A DNA stretch of 64,000 nucleotides from JAZNSB01 sp045590955 (GCA_045590955.1 JAZNSB010000003.1:8770-72769); one strand, 5' to 3'. Counted from the stretch's first letter, positions 17,065 to 26,893 are shown. Program-made: numbers and translations. The notes: a model not told the origin generated them from the sequence alone.

Positions 17065-17649
17065 ATGAACACACTAATTTTTGCATCTAAAAATGCCGGA
17101 AAAATAAAAGAAATAAAACAGATTTTAGCCCCTTTTCAAATAGAGGTAAAAACAGCTTTGGATTTTAACCTGCCAGACGTTGAAGAGACGGGAAAAACTT
17201 TTGTTCAAAATGCTCTGTTGAAAGCCGAAACAATAGCAGAAATTATGAAAATGCCGGTGTTGGCAGATGACAGTGGTTTGTGTGTTGATGCTTTAGGCGG
17301 AGCTCCGGGAGTGTTTTCTGCCAGATATGCACCAACATCCGAAGAAGCAAACAAGAAGCTGATACAAGAGTTAAAAGCATTGCAAACAAACAATCTTTCG
17401 GCACATTTTGAGTGTGTAATGGCGCTGGTTGTTCCCGGTAAAGACAGTTTTGTTTTTGATGGGCGGGTTGATGGAAAAATTGTTTTTGAACCCAGAGGAA
17501 CGGGATTTGGTTATGATCCGATTTTTGTTCCTGAAGGTTACAATGAAACATTTGGACAGATGTTGCCAGAACAGAAGAATAAAATTTCTCACAGAGGAAG
17601 GGCTATGCAGAAGTTTATAGGATTTTTAAATGAAACGAAAACTTTTTAA
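17065..17649 (+). CDS. rdgB: XTP/dITP diphosphatase
   Basis: RdgB hydrolyses non-canonical purine triphosphates (dITP, XTP) and keeps them out of DNA and RNA. The 194 residues show the N-terminal SKNAGKIKEI loop, VEETGKTF, the LADDSGLCVDALGGAPG motif, and the C-terminal GTGFGYDPIF and SHRGRA motifs, all standard for the Ham1 family. It overlaps the start of addB by 20 bases. Grouping with addAB fits a genome-integrity role, although the link may only be positional. Confidence 0.95.
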   Translation: MNTLIFASKNAGKIKEIKQILAPFQIEVKTALDFNLPDVEETGKTFVQNALLKAETIAEIMKMPVLADDSGLCVDALGGAPGVFSARYAPTSEEANKKLIQELKALQTNNLSAHFECVMALVVPGKDSFVFDGRVDGKIVFEPRGTGFGYDPIFVPEGYNETFGQMLPEQKNKISHRGRAMQKFIGFLNETKTF

Positions 17650-20521
17650 TGTTCCTTTAAGTTGTGATTTTGTTAATGTTTTAGCTCATAGCTTTTTGCA
17701 AAAGTATGCACAAAACCTTACAGATCTTGCGGATGTTTTGTTTATTTTGCCGTCACAGAGGGCAATTAAAGAATTGCAGACGGCTTTTTTTGAAAGAATG
17801 GGAAATAAGACCATCTTTTTACCACAAATGGTGGCAATCGGCAACATAGAACAAGAGGATGTTTTTGCCGACGTTTTTGATAACGAAGTGCTGATAAAGA
17901 GCTTATGTCCCACAATAAACAAGACGCAAAGACTTTTTTCTTTTGTTAAACTAATTCAAAAAATGATGGCACAACAACCCGACGAAAGGGTTTCTTTGAA
18001 GCAAGCATTCTTTTTGGCAAATTCTTTGGCAAAGCTAACGGATACTGTAAATAATGAAGAACTTTCTTTTGATTGTTTGCAAAATTTGGTTCCCGAAGAA
18101 TATGCCGAGCACTGGCAAAAAACTTTGGATTTTTTGAAAATAATTACACAGTTTTGGCCACAAATTCTAAGAGAAAAGGGTTTGCAAGATGCCACATTTA
18201 ACCAGGTTTTAATGCTTAAAACACAAGCAGAGATTTGGAAAAAACAGAATACAAAAAAGAAGATTGTGGTAGCTGGAACAACAGCAACATTTCCTGCAAT
18301 GAAAAGTTTTGTTAAAACCGTGTTAGAACTTGAAAACGGAGAGGTATATTTGTATGGTTTGGACAAACATCTTTCTCCAGAAGATTGGGATAAGATAGAT
18401 ATTACCCATCCCCAGTTTGAACTAAAAGAGTTGTTGTTTTTTTTGCAAGAAGACAGAGAAGGTGTGGCAGATGTTTGTTTGCCAAAAAACAGCACCAGGG
18501 AAGATTTTCTCAGTGAAGTGATGCGACCGGCGGCAACAACCCAAAAGTGGAGAAGTGTGCAAAAAAATACAGATTTGTTCTCCGGAATAGACATGGTTGT
18601 TTGTAAAGAACCGCAAGAAGAAGCTTCTGTTATTTCTTTAATTTTGAGAGAAGCCTTACAGCACAATAAAACAGCAAGATTGGTTACAACAGACAGGGGG
18701 TTGTCTCGCAGGGTGGTTGGCGAGCTGAAAAGGTGGAATATTGAGGTAGATGATTCTGCAGGATATCCGCTGTTAACAACTCCGGTGGGAACTTTTTTGC
18801 GGCTGATATATAACTATGTTTTGTCCGGTTTTTCAAAAATTGAAACATTGGCGCTTTTGAAACACCCCTTTTGTGCGCTGGAACAAGATTATGCAGACAT
18901 AAGGCTTTTGACCAGAAAAATGGAAATAGAGCTGTATAGAAAAAACAAAGAAGATTCACAATTGCAACACTTGGAACAAACACTCAAGGTGTTTGCAGAA
19001 CCGTTAAGATGTTTGTTGCAAGAAAAGGCAACAAATCTTTCTGATTTGCTTAATGCGCATATTGTGGTTGCAGAAAAAATCGCCTCAACATCTGATAAAG
19101 ATGGTGCAAGTGTTTTGTGGAAGGGGTCGGATGGTGAAGCTTGTGCAAAAATGTTTGCAGATATTTTGGAAAACGCAGACGCTCTGGGAGAGATTGAAAC
19201 AGAAGAGTATATTGGTTTAATTGAAGCAATGATGTCTTTTGTGATGATTAGAAACAAGTATCAAACAAGCGAACAAATTAAGATTTTGGGGCCGATTGAG
19301 GCCAGATTAACGCAGGCCGATATAACCATTGTTGGCGGACTTAACGAGGGATGTTTCCCCTTAACCCCAGAAACAGATCCTTGGATGTCAAGAGGAATGA
19401 AAAAAGACTTTGGATTGCCTCTACAGGAAAAAAGCATTGGAATTTTGGCGCATGATTTTTGTGCAATGACAGCATCCGGCAAAGTATATTTGACCAGATC
19501 TGAGAGAGTTGATGGCGCACCAGCATCTTGTTCCAGGTGGATTATGCGTATGCAAACAGTAATTGAGGCGCTTGGCGGAAATGTGGAAGAATGGCAAAAA
19601 CAAGCACAAAGATATAAAGATTGGGCACAAAAACTTTTTGAGCCCGACAAGATTTATACAATAGCACCTCCTTCACCAAGGCCTCCGGTAAAAAGCAGAC
19701 CAAGAGAATTGTCTGCAACAAACGTAGAAAAACTTGTGAGAGATCCATATCAGATTTTTGCATCAAAAATTTTGGGATTAAAAAAACTGGAGGATGTACA
19801 AAAAGATCCTTCTCAGGCTGATTATGGCAGCATTATTCATAAAATTTTACAAAAGTTTAACGAAAAATATCCTAAAAAGTTGCCAGAAAACGCCAAGCAC
19901 GAACTTTTGGATTTGGGAAAAGAAATGTTTGCTCATAATTTATTATCGGCAGAAAAAATGGCTTTTTGGTGGCCAATGTTTGAGCAAACGGTGGATTGGT
20001 ATTTGGAAACAGAACAAGAATACAGAGAAAAAATTTGCAAAACATTTGCAGAACAAGAAGGTGAATATCTTTTCAACACATCTTATGCTCCGTTTAAACT
20101 TACGGCAAAAGCAGACAGAATAGATTGGACGGTAGAAAACGAGCTTAATATTATAGATTATAAAACAGGTAAACTTCCTTCAAAAGCAGATGTAAAAAAC
20201 GGCTGGTCTCCTCAGCTTGTGGTTGAGGCAATTATCGCAAAAAATAATGGTTTTAAAAATCTACCGCAAAATGTTGCAATTGGACAGCTTGCATATTGGA
20301 AACCAAAAACAAAGCCAACGATTTTAGATGGGGGTGTAGATGCTTTTGTGCAGGAAAGAGAGTTGGCAATTAAAAAAATGATTGAAGAATATGACGAGCA
20401 GTCTAAACCTTATGAGTGTCGTCCGGTTCCTAAAAAAGCTCCAAGCTATTCGGATTATGAACACTTGGCCAGAGTGGATGAGTGGAGCGCAAAGGGTGAG
20501 GAGGAAGAAGATGACAACTGA
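17630..20521 (+). CDS. addB: Double-strand break repair protein AddB (alphaproteobacterial type)
   Basis: AddB pairs with AddA to resect double-strand breaks for RecA loading; it replaces RecBCD. The 963 residues start MKRKLFNVPL inside rdgB. The N-terminal half is an inactivated helicase-like region without a clear Walker A. Conserved blocks include GPIEARLTQAD followed by a GGLNEGCFP motif. The C-terminal PD-(D/E)XK nuclease region holds DYGSIIHKILQKF, then LNIIDYKTGKLPS with the catalytic Asp and Lys. No Cys-ligated Fe-S motif of the Bacillus type is obvious. It overlaps addA by 11 bases. Confidence 0.9.
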   Translation: MKRKLFNVPLSCDFVNVLAHSFLQKYAQNLTDLADVLFILPSQRAIKELQTAFFERMGNKTIFLPQMVAIGNIEQEDVFADVFDNEVLIKSLCPTINKTQRLFSFVKLIQKMMAQQPDERVSLKQAFFLANSLAKLTDTVNNEELSFDCLQNLVPEEYAEHWQKTLDFLKIITQFWPQILREKGLQDATFNQVLMLKTQAEIWKKQNTKKKIVVAGTTATFPAMKSFVKTVLELENGEVYLYGLDKHLSPEDWDKIDITHPQFELKELLFFLQEDREGVADVCLPKNSTREDFLSEVMRPAATTQKWRSVQKNTDLFSGIDMVVCKEPQEEASVISLILREALQHNKTARLVTTDRGLSRRVVGELKRWNIEVDDSAGYPLLTTPVGTFLRLIYNYVLSGFSKIETLALLKHPFCALEQDYADIRLLTRKMEIELYRKNKEDSQLQHLEQTLKVFAEPLRCLLQEKATNLSDLLNAHIVVAEKIASTSDKDGASVLWKGSDGEACAKMFADILENADALGEIETEEYIGLIEAMMSFVMIRNKYQTSEQIKILGPIEARLTQADITIVGGLNEGCFPLTPETDPWMSRGMKKDFGLPLQEKSIGILAHDFCAMTASGKVYLTRSERVDGAPASCSRWIMRMQTVIEALGGNVEEWQKQAQRYKDWAQKLFEPDKIYTIAPPSPRPPVKSRPRELSATNVEKLVRDPYQIFASKILGLKKLEDVQKDPSQADYGSIIHKILQKFNEKYPKKLPENAKHELLDLGKEMFAHNLLSAEKMAFWWPMFEQTVDWYLETEQEYREKICKTFAEQEGEYLFNTSYAPFKLTAKADRIDWTVENELNIIDYKTGKLPSKADVKNGWSPQLVVEAIIAKNNGFKNLPQNVAIGQLAYWKPKTKPTILDGGVDAFVQERELAIKKMIEEYDEQSKPYECRPVPKKAPSYSDYEHLARVDEWSAKGEEEEDDN

Positions 20522-23500
20522 TGTTTTGCAAAAGAAAAAAGAAGTAAAACTCCAAATTGCACAAAAACAGCAGAGACAGGCATCAGACCCTGATTTTTCT
20601 GTGTGGGTAGAGGCTTCGGCAGGAACCGGCAAAACCAAGGTTTTAACAGATAGAGTATTAAGGCTTTTGTTGAGAGGTGTAAATCCGGCAAAAATTTTGT
20701 GTTTGACATATACCAAGGCAGCAGCTGTGGAAATGGCGGAAAGAATTGCAAAAAAACTGTCTTTTTGGACAATATGTGATGAGCTTGTGTTGCTTGAAGA
20801 ATTGGAAAAATTGTTTGGTTACCCACCCACAGAAGAACAAACCTCTTTTGCCAGAAGACTTTTTGCAAAAACATTGGAGCTATTAAAGGGAATGAGAATC
20901 CAAACAATTCATAGTTTTTGCCAAGAGGTATTAAAAAAATTTCCATTTGAAGCAAATATATCTCCATACTTTGAGGTGATGGACGATAGAGCTTCCAGCC
21001 AAGCGTTAGCTGAAATCAAAAAACAAATGTTTGAAGATTTGTATAAGCAAAACAACCTTAAAGAGGCTGATGCGCTAGGGGTTTTGCTGTCACAGCTTTC
21101 CGAAAAACAACTCTTGGAGGTGTTGGGGTTTATTACTGTAAACAGAATAAAAATTACGGAATTGTTGCAAAAAAAAGACGCAGAAAAACTGCTTGTGGAC
21201 TTGCAAGAGGAGTTAAATGTTGACCCTTTGCAGACAAAAGAAGAGGTTTTGAAAGATTTTTTTGCAAGGCAGAACATGCAAGAAATTTGCAAATCTTGTG
21301 TTCATATTAATAAAATTACAGCACAACAGCTTGGAAAAATAAACCAAGCACCTAGTAAGGCGTTAAAGTTTAGTAAACTTTTAGATTGTTTGTTCAAAGA
21401 AAAGGATGGACGAAGGGCTATTAACAAAACGGCTTCAACGGAAGATGTGTTGATAATAAACACACTTATGCAAGACTGCGAACAAACCATAGAACATCTA
21501 AAGGCAATGGACTTGTATGCGGCAACATCGGCGGTTTTGTTGTTGGCTAACTATATGATAAAAGCGTATGCTGATTTTAAACAACAAAATACAAAATACG
21601 ATTATGAAGACCTGATTGTTATTACTAAAAATTTGTTGGAAAACAAAAGTGTAAAAGATTGGGTTTTGTATAAACTGGATGATGGAATAGACCATATTTT
21701 GATTGACGAAGCTCAAGATACATCCCCATTGCAATGGAGTATAGTGAGCTCTTTGACAGATAACTTTTTTGCAGAAGAAAATTCTGGTAAAACGTTGTTT
21801 GTGGTAGGGGATAGAAAACAGTCAATATACAGCTTTCAAGGAGCTGACATAAATGTTTTTGAAAATATGCGACAAAAGTTTTTGAAACACAAATCTTTTC
21901 AAGAGGTAAAGCTGGATATTTCTTTTAGGTCTGTTTCTGCGGTTATGGATGTGGTAAACCATGTTTTTAATGGCGAAAACATGCAACAAGCTGTTGGGCA
22001 ACAGGTTTTTCATGATCCTGCAAGAGAAGGTGAGGCCGGAAGGGTTGAGTTGTGGAAAATTCCTACAAAAGAAGAGCTTCTTTTTACTCATAAAACAGTG
22101 TTTTTGGCTAGGAAGATTGTGGCAAAAATCAAAAAAATGGTGGCTGAAAAAGAAATGCTTCAATCTCAGGGGCGGCCGGTAACTTTTGGTGATTTTTTGG
22201 TTTTGGTGCGAACAAGAGGTGATTTTGCAGATAACTTTATTAAAGAATGTAAGTCTCAAAATGTGCCGGTTTCAGGTGCAGACAGGCTTTTTGTTATGAA
22301 AGAAGTGGCTGTAAAAGACCTGATGTGTTTGGCAAATTTTTTGCTGCTACCTCAAGATGATTTGAATTTGGCAACACTGTTAAAATCTCCGTTGTTTGGG
22401 CTTAATGATGACGATTTGTTTGAACTTTGTTACAAAAGATATCCACTTTCTTTGTGGCAAAGATTATCTCATAACGAAAGATTTAAAAACACATACAAAG
22501 AGCTGCAACAGCTTTTAGACATGACAGATTTTGTACGCCCTTATGAGCTTTTTTCTTTTGTGCTAATCAATATGAGAGGAAAACAAAAGTTTGTTGAAAG
22601 ACTGGGTTTTGAGTGTTTGGATGCTATTGAAGAGTTTTTGAATCTGGCTTTGCAATTTGAAAAAGAAAATCCCCCGTCTTTGCAAAAATTTGTGGAATGG
22701 GCAAAAGGGGGTGATTTGCAAATTAAAAGAGATATGGACGGAGGAAACAATAATTTTGTGCGGATAATGACGGTTCATGCATCAAAGGGGTTGCAGGCTC
22801 CGATTGTTATTTTGCCGGATACAACATCTTTCCCCTCTTCAAGTAAGATAAAAAGAATGTTGTGGGACAAAGATTTGTTTTATGTGCCATTGTCTGCAGC
22901 TCAGTATGAAAAAACAACAACAGATTTGTTAAAAAAATTGGCTCAAAACGAACATCAAGAGTATTTGCGGTTGTTGTATGTGGCAATGACAAGGGCTGAA
23001 GACAGGCTGTGTATTTGCGCTCATTCTCAAGAAAAAGCCACTTCCTGGTATGATTTTTGTAAAAAATCATTATTAAAAATAGGGTCTGAAACATTAGATG
23101 GCGAGTTGGTTTGTGATTGTGAACAGCAAAAAGAGGTTAAAGAATCTGCAATAAAAAAGAAGACTGTTGCGCAAGAAGATGTGCCTGATTGGTTGTTTGT
23201 TGAGCCGGAAAAACAACCGACAAAAGTTGTTGTAATTAATCCGTCGGTTGTTGATGATGAAGATGTGGCGGTTTCTCCACGAGAACAAAACATATATTTA
23301 AGAGGAAATGCAATACACAAGCTTTTGCAAACAATAGGCTCTGTGAAAAAAGAAAGCAGACCAAGATTTATTAAAGAATTTTTATCAAAACAACTTCCGG
23401 AAGTAACGCAAAAAGTGGTTATGAAAATAGCTGAAGACGTGGAAGAATTGTTAAACAAATATGGTTTTCTTTTTGGGGACAATTCCAGAGCGGAAATGCC

Positions 23501-23750
23501 TGTTGTGGGCGAGCTTGATGATAAAATTGTAATGGGTCAAATTGATAGGGTTGTTTTTCAAGAAAACAAGATAATTATAATAGACTATAAAACTAACAGA
23601 GAGGCCGCACAGACGATCAATGATGTGCCTAAAAAATATATTAAGCAAATGAATTTATATAGCCAATTGGTAGAAAAAATGTTTCCGGATAAAAAGATTG
23701 AGGCATATATTTTATGGGTTGCGTCTTGCGATTTGATGAAGATTTTTTAA
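20511..23750 (+). CDS. addA: Double-strand break repair helicase-nuclease AddA
   Basis: AddA is the UvrD-type helicase and nuclease subunit of AddAB. The start is the ATG at 20511 (MTTDVLQKK) behind GAGGAGG, overlapping the addB stop by 11 bases. The 1079-residue product has Walker A in EASAGTGKTKVLTDRVLRL, CLTYTKAAA (motif Ia), DEAQDTSPLQW (motif II), FVVGDRKQSIYSFQGA (motif III), the motif V region MTVHASKGLQAPIV, LLYVAMTRAEDRL (motif VI), and a C-terminal nuclease domain with IIIIDYKTNRE. The genes rdgB, addB and addA all overlap, and trxA follows, as in many alphaproteobacteria. Confidence 0.93.
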   Translation: MTTDVLQKKKEVKLQIAQKQQRQASDPDFSVWVEASAGTGKTKVLTDRVLRLLLRGVNPAKILCLTYTKAAAVEMAERIAKKLSFWTICDELVLLEELEKLFGYPPTEEQTSFARRLFAKTLELLKGMRIQTIHSFCQEVLKKFPFEANISPYFEVMDDRASSQALAEIKKQMFEDLYKQNNLKEADALGVLLSQLSEKQLLEVLGFITVNRIKITELLQKKDAEKLLVDLQEELNVDPLQTKEEVLKDFFARQNMQEICKSCVHINKITAQQLGKINQAPSKALKFSKLLDCLFKEKDGRRAINKTASTEDVLIINTLMQDCEQTIEHLKAMDLYAATSAVLLLANYMIKAYADFKQQNTKYDYEDLIVITKNLLENKSVKDWVLYKLDDGIDHILIDEAQDTSPLQWSIVSSLTDNFFAEENSGKTLFVVGDRKQSIYSFQGADINVFENMRQKFLKHKSFQEVKLDISFRSVSAVMDVVNHVFNGENMQQAVGQQVFHDPAREGEAGRVELWKIPTKEELLFTHKTVFLARKIVAKIKKMVAEKEMLQSQGRPVTFGDFLVLVRTRGDFADNFIKECKSQNVPVSGADRLFVMKEVAVKDLMCLANFLLLPQDDLNLATLLKSPLFGLNDDDLFELCYKRYPLSLWQRLSHNERFKNTYKELQQLLDMTDFVRPYELFSFVLINMRGKQKFVERLGFECLDAIEEFLNLALQFEKENPPSLQKFVEWAKGGDLQIKRDMDGGNNNFVRIMTVHASKGLQAPIVILPDTTSFPSSSKIKRMLWDKDLFYVPLSAAQYEKTTTDLLKKLAQNEHQEYLRLLYVAMTRAEDRLCICAHSQEKATSWYDFCKKSLLKIGSETLDGELVCDCEQQKEVKESAIKKKTVAQEDVPDWLFVEPEKQPTKVVVINPSVVDDEDVAVSPREQNIYLRGNAIHKLLQTIGSVKKESRPRFIKEFLSKQLPEVTQKVVMKIAEDVEELLNKYGFLFGDNSRAEMPVVGELDDKIVMGQIDRVVFQENKIIIIDYKTNREAAQTINDVPKKYIKQMNLYSQLVEKMFPDKKIEAYILWVASCDLMKIF

Positions 23751-23812
23751 TTTTGTGCTTTAATCTAAAAAAATACATGTTATATTGATTGCACAAGAAA
23801 AGGAGAAAAAAT

Positions 23813-24127
23813 ATGGAAAGCATAAACGATTTGCAATTAGAGGATAAGGTTTTGAATTCAAAGGGTTTGACGGTAATTGATTTTTGGGCAGAGTGGTGCG
23901 GCCCGTGTCGTCAACTTTTGCCTATTATGGAAGAGGTTTCAAAAGAAATGGGTGATAAAGTAAAAATTTATAAAATGAATGTAGATGAATCCCCGGAATC
24001 TGCCGCAAAATTTGGAATTAGAAGCATTCCTTCTGTTTTTTTGTTTAAAGACGGAAAACAGGTTGATGTAAGGGTTGGTTTAAATTCAAAAGAAACGATG
24101 GTTTCTTGGATTAAAGAGCATATGTAG
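23813..24127 (+). CDS. trxA: Thioredoxin
   Basis: Thioredoxin is the general cytoplasmic protein-disulfide reductant. The start is the ATG at 23813 (MESINDLQL) behind AAGGAG; an upstream in-frame TTG at 23789 is not needed. The 104 residues contain the active site WCGPCRQ, the conserved cis-Pro in RSIPSVFLF, and DFWAEWC. It follows addA by 62 bases, the same order as in other alphaproteobacteria, and ends at a strong terminator shared with the convergent Clp gene. Confidence 0.95.
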   Translation: MESINDLQLEDKVLNSKGLTVIDFWAEWCGPCRQLLPIMEEVSKEMGDKVKIYKMNVDESPESAAKFGIRSIPSVFLFKDGKQVDVRVGLNSKETMVSWIKEHM

Positions 24128-24130
24128 AAA

Positions 24131-24150
24131 AAAGCCCCGAAAGGGGCTTT
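24131..24150. terminator. Bidirectional terminator between trxA and the Clp-like gene
   Basis: An 8-bp perfect stem (AAAGCCCC with GGGGCTTT) and a GAAA tetraloop are flanked by A- and T-runs. It serves convergent trxA and the clp-like gene, whose stop lies 5 bases beyond it. Confidence 0.9.
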
Positions 24151-24155
24151 TTTTA

Positions 24156-26657
24156 TCATCTGGTATTTTCTTGTAACACTTGTGTTTTTGTTTGTTCCGG
24201 AATAAACGGTTGTGTATCGGAGCAAATTTTGTTGTCTTTGCAACTTAAAAACAATGTTTTTCCGCGAGAACATTCATCAGAAATAAGTTTTTCTGCAATC
24301 TCTCCGATTACGTGTTCATTGATATAAGATTTTAAGTTCCTGGCCCCTAGTTTTTGGTTAAACCCTCTTTGGGTTATGTGGCTGACCAACTCTTCATCAA
24401 AACGGATAGTTAAACCATGTGTTTGAGCAATGTTTTTGCTGATGGAATCTAAGTTAAAACGAACAATTTCTCTGCACACATCTTGGGTTAAAGGATTGAA
24501 AGCAAGAATGTTGGAATCGCCAATTCTACCAAGAAATTCCGGTGGAAATTTTGCCAACAAAGCAGCCATGAAAGCTTTTTTATTAAGCTCTTCAGAAGGT
24601 TTGGGCTGACAATAACCTATTGTGCGGTTGTCTGATGCGTTTGAAATAACATTTGATGTTAAAATAATGATATTATTATTAAAACTTGCGCAAACACCTT
24701 GCGAATCTGTTATTTTTCCTTCATCCATTACAGATAATAAAATTTTATAAATATCAGGATGTGCTTTTTCTATTTCATCAAATAAAATGACCGCGTTCGG
24801 ATTGTTTCTTGTTTTGTTGACCAGGGCTCCACCCTCGGAACTGCCGACATAGCCGGGAGCACTTCCCAAAAGCTTGTTTACATCAGTATCTTTGGTAAAC
24901 TCGGCCATGTTGAAAACAATTAACTGAGATCCAAAGAATTTTGCCATGTCTTTTGCAACCTGGGTTTTTCCAACCCCGGAGTTTCCACAAAACAAAAAAG
25001 TGGCTTTGGGCTTGTTGGGGTCTGGCAAAACATGGCTGCGTAACAAAATGCGCTGAATGTCAGTTAAAATGCTTTTTTGACCCTTTATGCCTCCGTCTTC
25101 AAGTGTTGTGGCAAAGCGCAACAACCTTCCTTTTTCACTTGTGGTTAAATCTGAAGTGGGGACACCGGAAAGCTCCGACAAGGTGGCGTGAATATCGCCT
25201 ATTGTTAAAACGTTGCCATTGGTAGATGAGCAGCTGTTGTCTAAAAGTTCTTTTGCAGCATCGGGTTGTTTTCGGTCTTTCATGAATCTGGAAGAAAGGC
25301 GGATGACTTCTTTTAACAAAGAGTCGTCTATTTTGATGTCGTGGTGTTTTTCAAATTTTGGTTTTGCTTGTTTTAAAATTTCAAAAATTATTTCGGGGTT
25401 TAATTCTGAAATTTCAAGTTTTTGGAACCTTCTGGCAAAACTTTCTTTGCGCATAATTGTTTTTGCATATTCTTTTGGGGAGGTTATGCCAATTATGGAA
25501 AGATTGCTGTCAGATAACAAGGGTAACAAAATTTTTGCAACGTCATCTAAACCTTTTTCTCCAGAACCAAACAGCTCATGAATGTTTTCAAAATATAATA
25601 TGGTGTTAGTGTTATTATATTTGTTAAACAACGCGGTTGTTTTTGCTTCTAAATCTCCAACATATTTTGCGCCGCTTTTTAATATTGAGATATCAACTTT
25701 AACAATATCTTTTGCTTTTAGTTTTGCAGGAATGTTGTTGTTGTCAGGGTCTTGCATATCATAAGCCAAACCTTCAACTAAAGCGGTTTTACCAACACCG
25801 GCCTCTCCAACAATTATGAGAGAGTTTTTTTCAAGCCTTTTTAAAATCCGTATCATTTGCAGTTTTTCCGGACCCCTGCCAACAATTGAACCTATTTTTC
25901 CGCTTTTTATCAGAGGAGCAAGAGGTGTGTCTCCCAAATTTTCTTCTTTTTGAGCTTTGTGGGTTGAGGGAGAAGGTGCTTCTGTTTTGAAAATGTTATG
26001 TTGTGAATTGTTTTCAGAACCTAAAAAGTCACTAAGAACACTCGGGTTTGAGACAGACTCTTTTATAATTAAACAAGTAACAGCTTCCGCAACAATACTA
26101 TCTCCTAAAGAAAGGTTGCTTTTTTTTGTAAATTCTTTGTGAAGAGAGGTGTCAAAAAGACCATCTTCAGAATTAAAAAATTTGTCATAAGAGATGCCAA
26201 TTTTTTCTAATTCCTCTACAACAGTGGTGTTGTCAAATCCAAAAATTAAAGGGGTTGTTGCTCTTTGCTGGTTATATGTTCTTTGGGCGCTTTCAATGGC
26301 GTGTAAAGATTCTTTAAACAATGCTACATATGCCGCGTTTTTGCTTTTTGGTTGATGCGTTTTTTGAACATATCCGCAAAACCCGGAAAAGTTATCGTGA
26401 ACACGTAAATCAGAGATGGAGTTTTTGGGGTTTGTGCTATATGCTTTTTCAGAACGAAGCACACGGTTGGCCCAAGAGACAACAGGAGCTGTATCAATGC
26501 CTTTTTGTCTAAGGAGTCTTAAAACGGCCTTTTGTTTTAACAAACAACAAAGCACCAGTCTTTCGTCAACACTGCCTTCTGCCGAATGCTTAAGTCCAAA
26601 ACCTAAAATGGTGCTGACAGCTTGTGTTGTGTTATTTATGGTATTTTGTTCTGTCAT
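24156..26657 (-). CDS. Divergent ClpA-like AAA+ unfoldase with altered D1 Walker B
   Basis: A two-ring Clp/Hsp100 ATPase of 833 residues. The N-terminal 240 residues only weakly resemble Clp_N repeats. D1 has Walker A GEAGVGKT (284-291) and pore loop GAKYVG, but its Walker B reads ILYFEN (353-358), where the usual Asp-Glu is Glu-Asn. The D1 arginine region (ESFARRF) is kept. There is no ClpB middle coiled coil. D2 is intact: Walker A GNSGVGKT (558-565), pore loop GYVG, Walker B ILFDEIEKAHPD (624-635). At the ClpP-docking position it has IGY (680-682) where ClpA has IGL. No clpS lies next to it. It may be a specialised or partly inactive ClpA; partner unknown. GGAGGAG precedes the ATG. Confidence 0.8.
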   Translation of the reverse strand: MTEQNTINNTTQAVSTILGFGLKHSAEGSVDERLVLCCLLKQKAVLRLLRQKGIDTAPVVSWANRVLRSEKAYSTNPKNSISDLRVHDNFSGFCGYVQKTHQPKSKNAAYVALFKESLHAIESAQRTYNQQRATTPLIFGFDNTTVVEELEKIGISYDKFFNSEDGLFDTSLHKEFTKKSNLSLGDSIVAEAVTCLIIKESVSNPSVLSDFLGSENNSQHNIFKTEAPSPSTHKAQKEENLGDTPLAPLIKSGKIGSIVGRGPEKLQMIRILKRLEKNSLIIVGEAGVGKTALVEGLAYDMQDPDNNNIPAKLKAKDIVKVDISILKSGAKYVGDLEAKTTALFNKYNNTNTILYFENIHELFGSGEKGLDDVAKILLPLLSDSNLSIIGITSPKEYAKTIMRKESFARRFQKLEISELNPEIIFEILKQAKPKFEKHHDIKIDDSLLKEVIRLSSRFMKDRKQPDAAKELLDNSCSSTNGNVLTIGDIHATLSELSGVPTSDLTTSEKGRLLRFATTLEDGGIKGQKSILTDIQRILLRSHVLPDPNKPKATFLFCGNSGVGKTQVAKDMAKFFGSQLIVFNMAEFTKDTDVNKLLGSAPGYVGSSEGGALVNKTRNNPNAVILFDEIEKAHPDIYKILLSVMDEGKITDSQGVCASFNNNIIILTSNVISNASDNRTIGYCQPKPSEELNKKAFMAALLAKFPPEFLGRIGDSNILAFNPLTQDVCREIVRFNLDSISKNIAQTHGLTIRFDEELVSHITQRGFNQKLGARNLKSYINEHVIGEIAEKLISDECSRGKTLFLSCKDNKICSDTQPFIPEQTKTQVLQENTR

Positions 26658-26684
26658 GTGTCTCCTCCAAAACCGCGTTCGGAC

Positions 26685-26713
26685 AAAATATCACTTATGG
26701 AAAATTTTGTCAA
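26685..26713 (-). promoter_or_regulatory. Sigma-70-like promoter of the Clp-like gene
   Basis: On the minus strand TTGACA (26713-26708) and TATTTT (26690-26685) are separated by exactly 17 bases, 28 bases before the ATG. This is one of the best sigma-70 matches in the window. Confidence 0.6.
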
Positions 26714-26778
26714 ACAAAACTTTTAAAGTTTCTTTTTTTTATTTTTCTCTTTTGTTTTTTTGGGTTGACAAAAAAAGC

Positions 26779-26806
26779 TTGCATCTTTTTTCTTTTATTA
26801 TATATT
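26779..26806 (+). promoter_or_regulatory. Candidate promoter of rpsF-rpsR-rplI
   Basis: TTGCAT (26779-26784) and TATATT (26801-26806) are separated by 16 bases. A perfect TTGACA also lies at 26765-26770 but is too far from this -10. The transcript would carry a leader of about 80 bases with two hairpins. Confidence 0.45.
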
Positions 26807-26818
26807 TGCCTCGTCCTT

Positions 26819-26865
26819 GTTGCGATGTTTTGTCGCAACTATACATTAACCGGTTCTATTGAACC
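26819..26865 (+). promoter_or_regulatory. Structured rpsF leader, possible S6:S18 autoregulatory site
   Basis: The leader holds a 7-bp hairpin (GTTGCGA/TCGCAAC, 26819-26839), then CCG at 26850-26852 joined to a 5-bp hairpin GGTTC-TATT-GAACC (26852-26865), about 28 bases before rpsF. Known S6:S18 leader motifs combine a hairpin with a conserved CCG; identity here is inference and would need a covariance search. Confidence 0.35.
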
Positions 26866-26893
26866 ATTGTTGAGAATCCATAAGGAGAAAAAT

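Noticed and set aside
21822..22259. 145-codon minus-strand frame inside addA
   Set aside because: Lies fully inside a clearly coding gene on the other strand, has no family resemblance, and has the composition of an antisense shadow.
26624..26893. 90-residue N-terminal extension of rpsF
   Set aside because: The extension runs through the promoter and leader hairpins, while the start at 26894 has a good ribosome-binding site and the normal S6 N-terminus.
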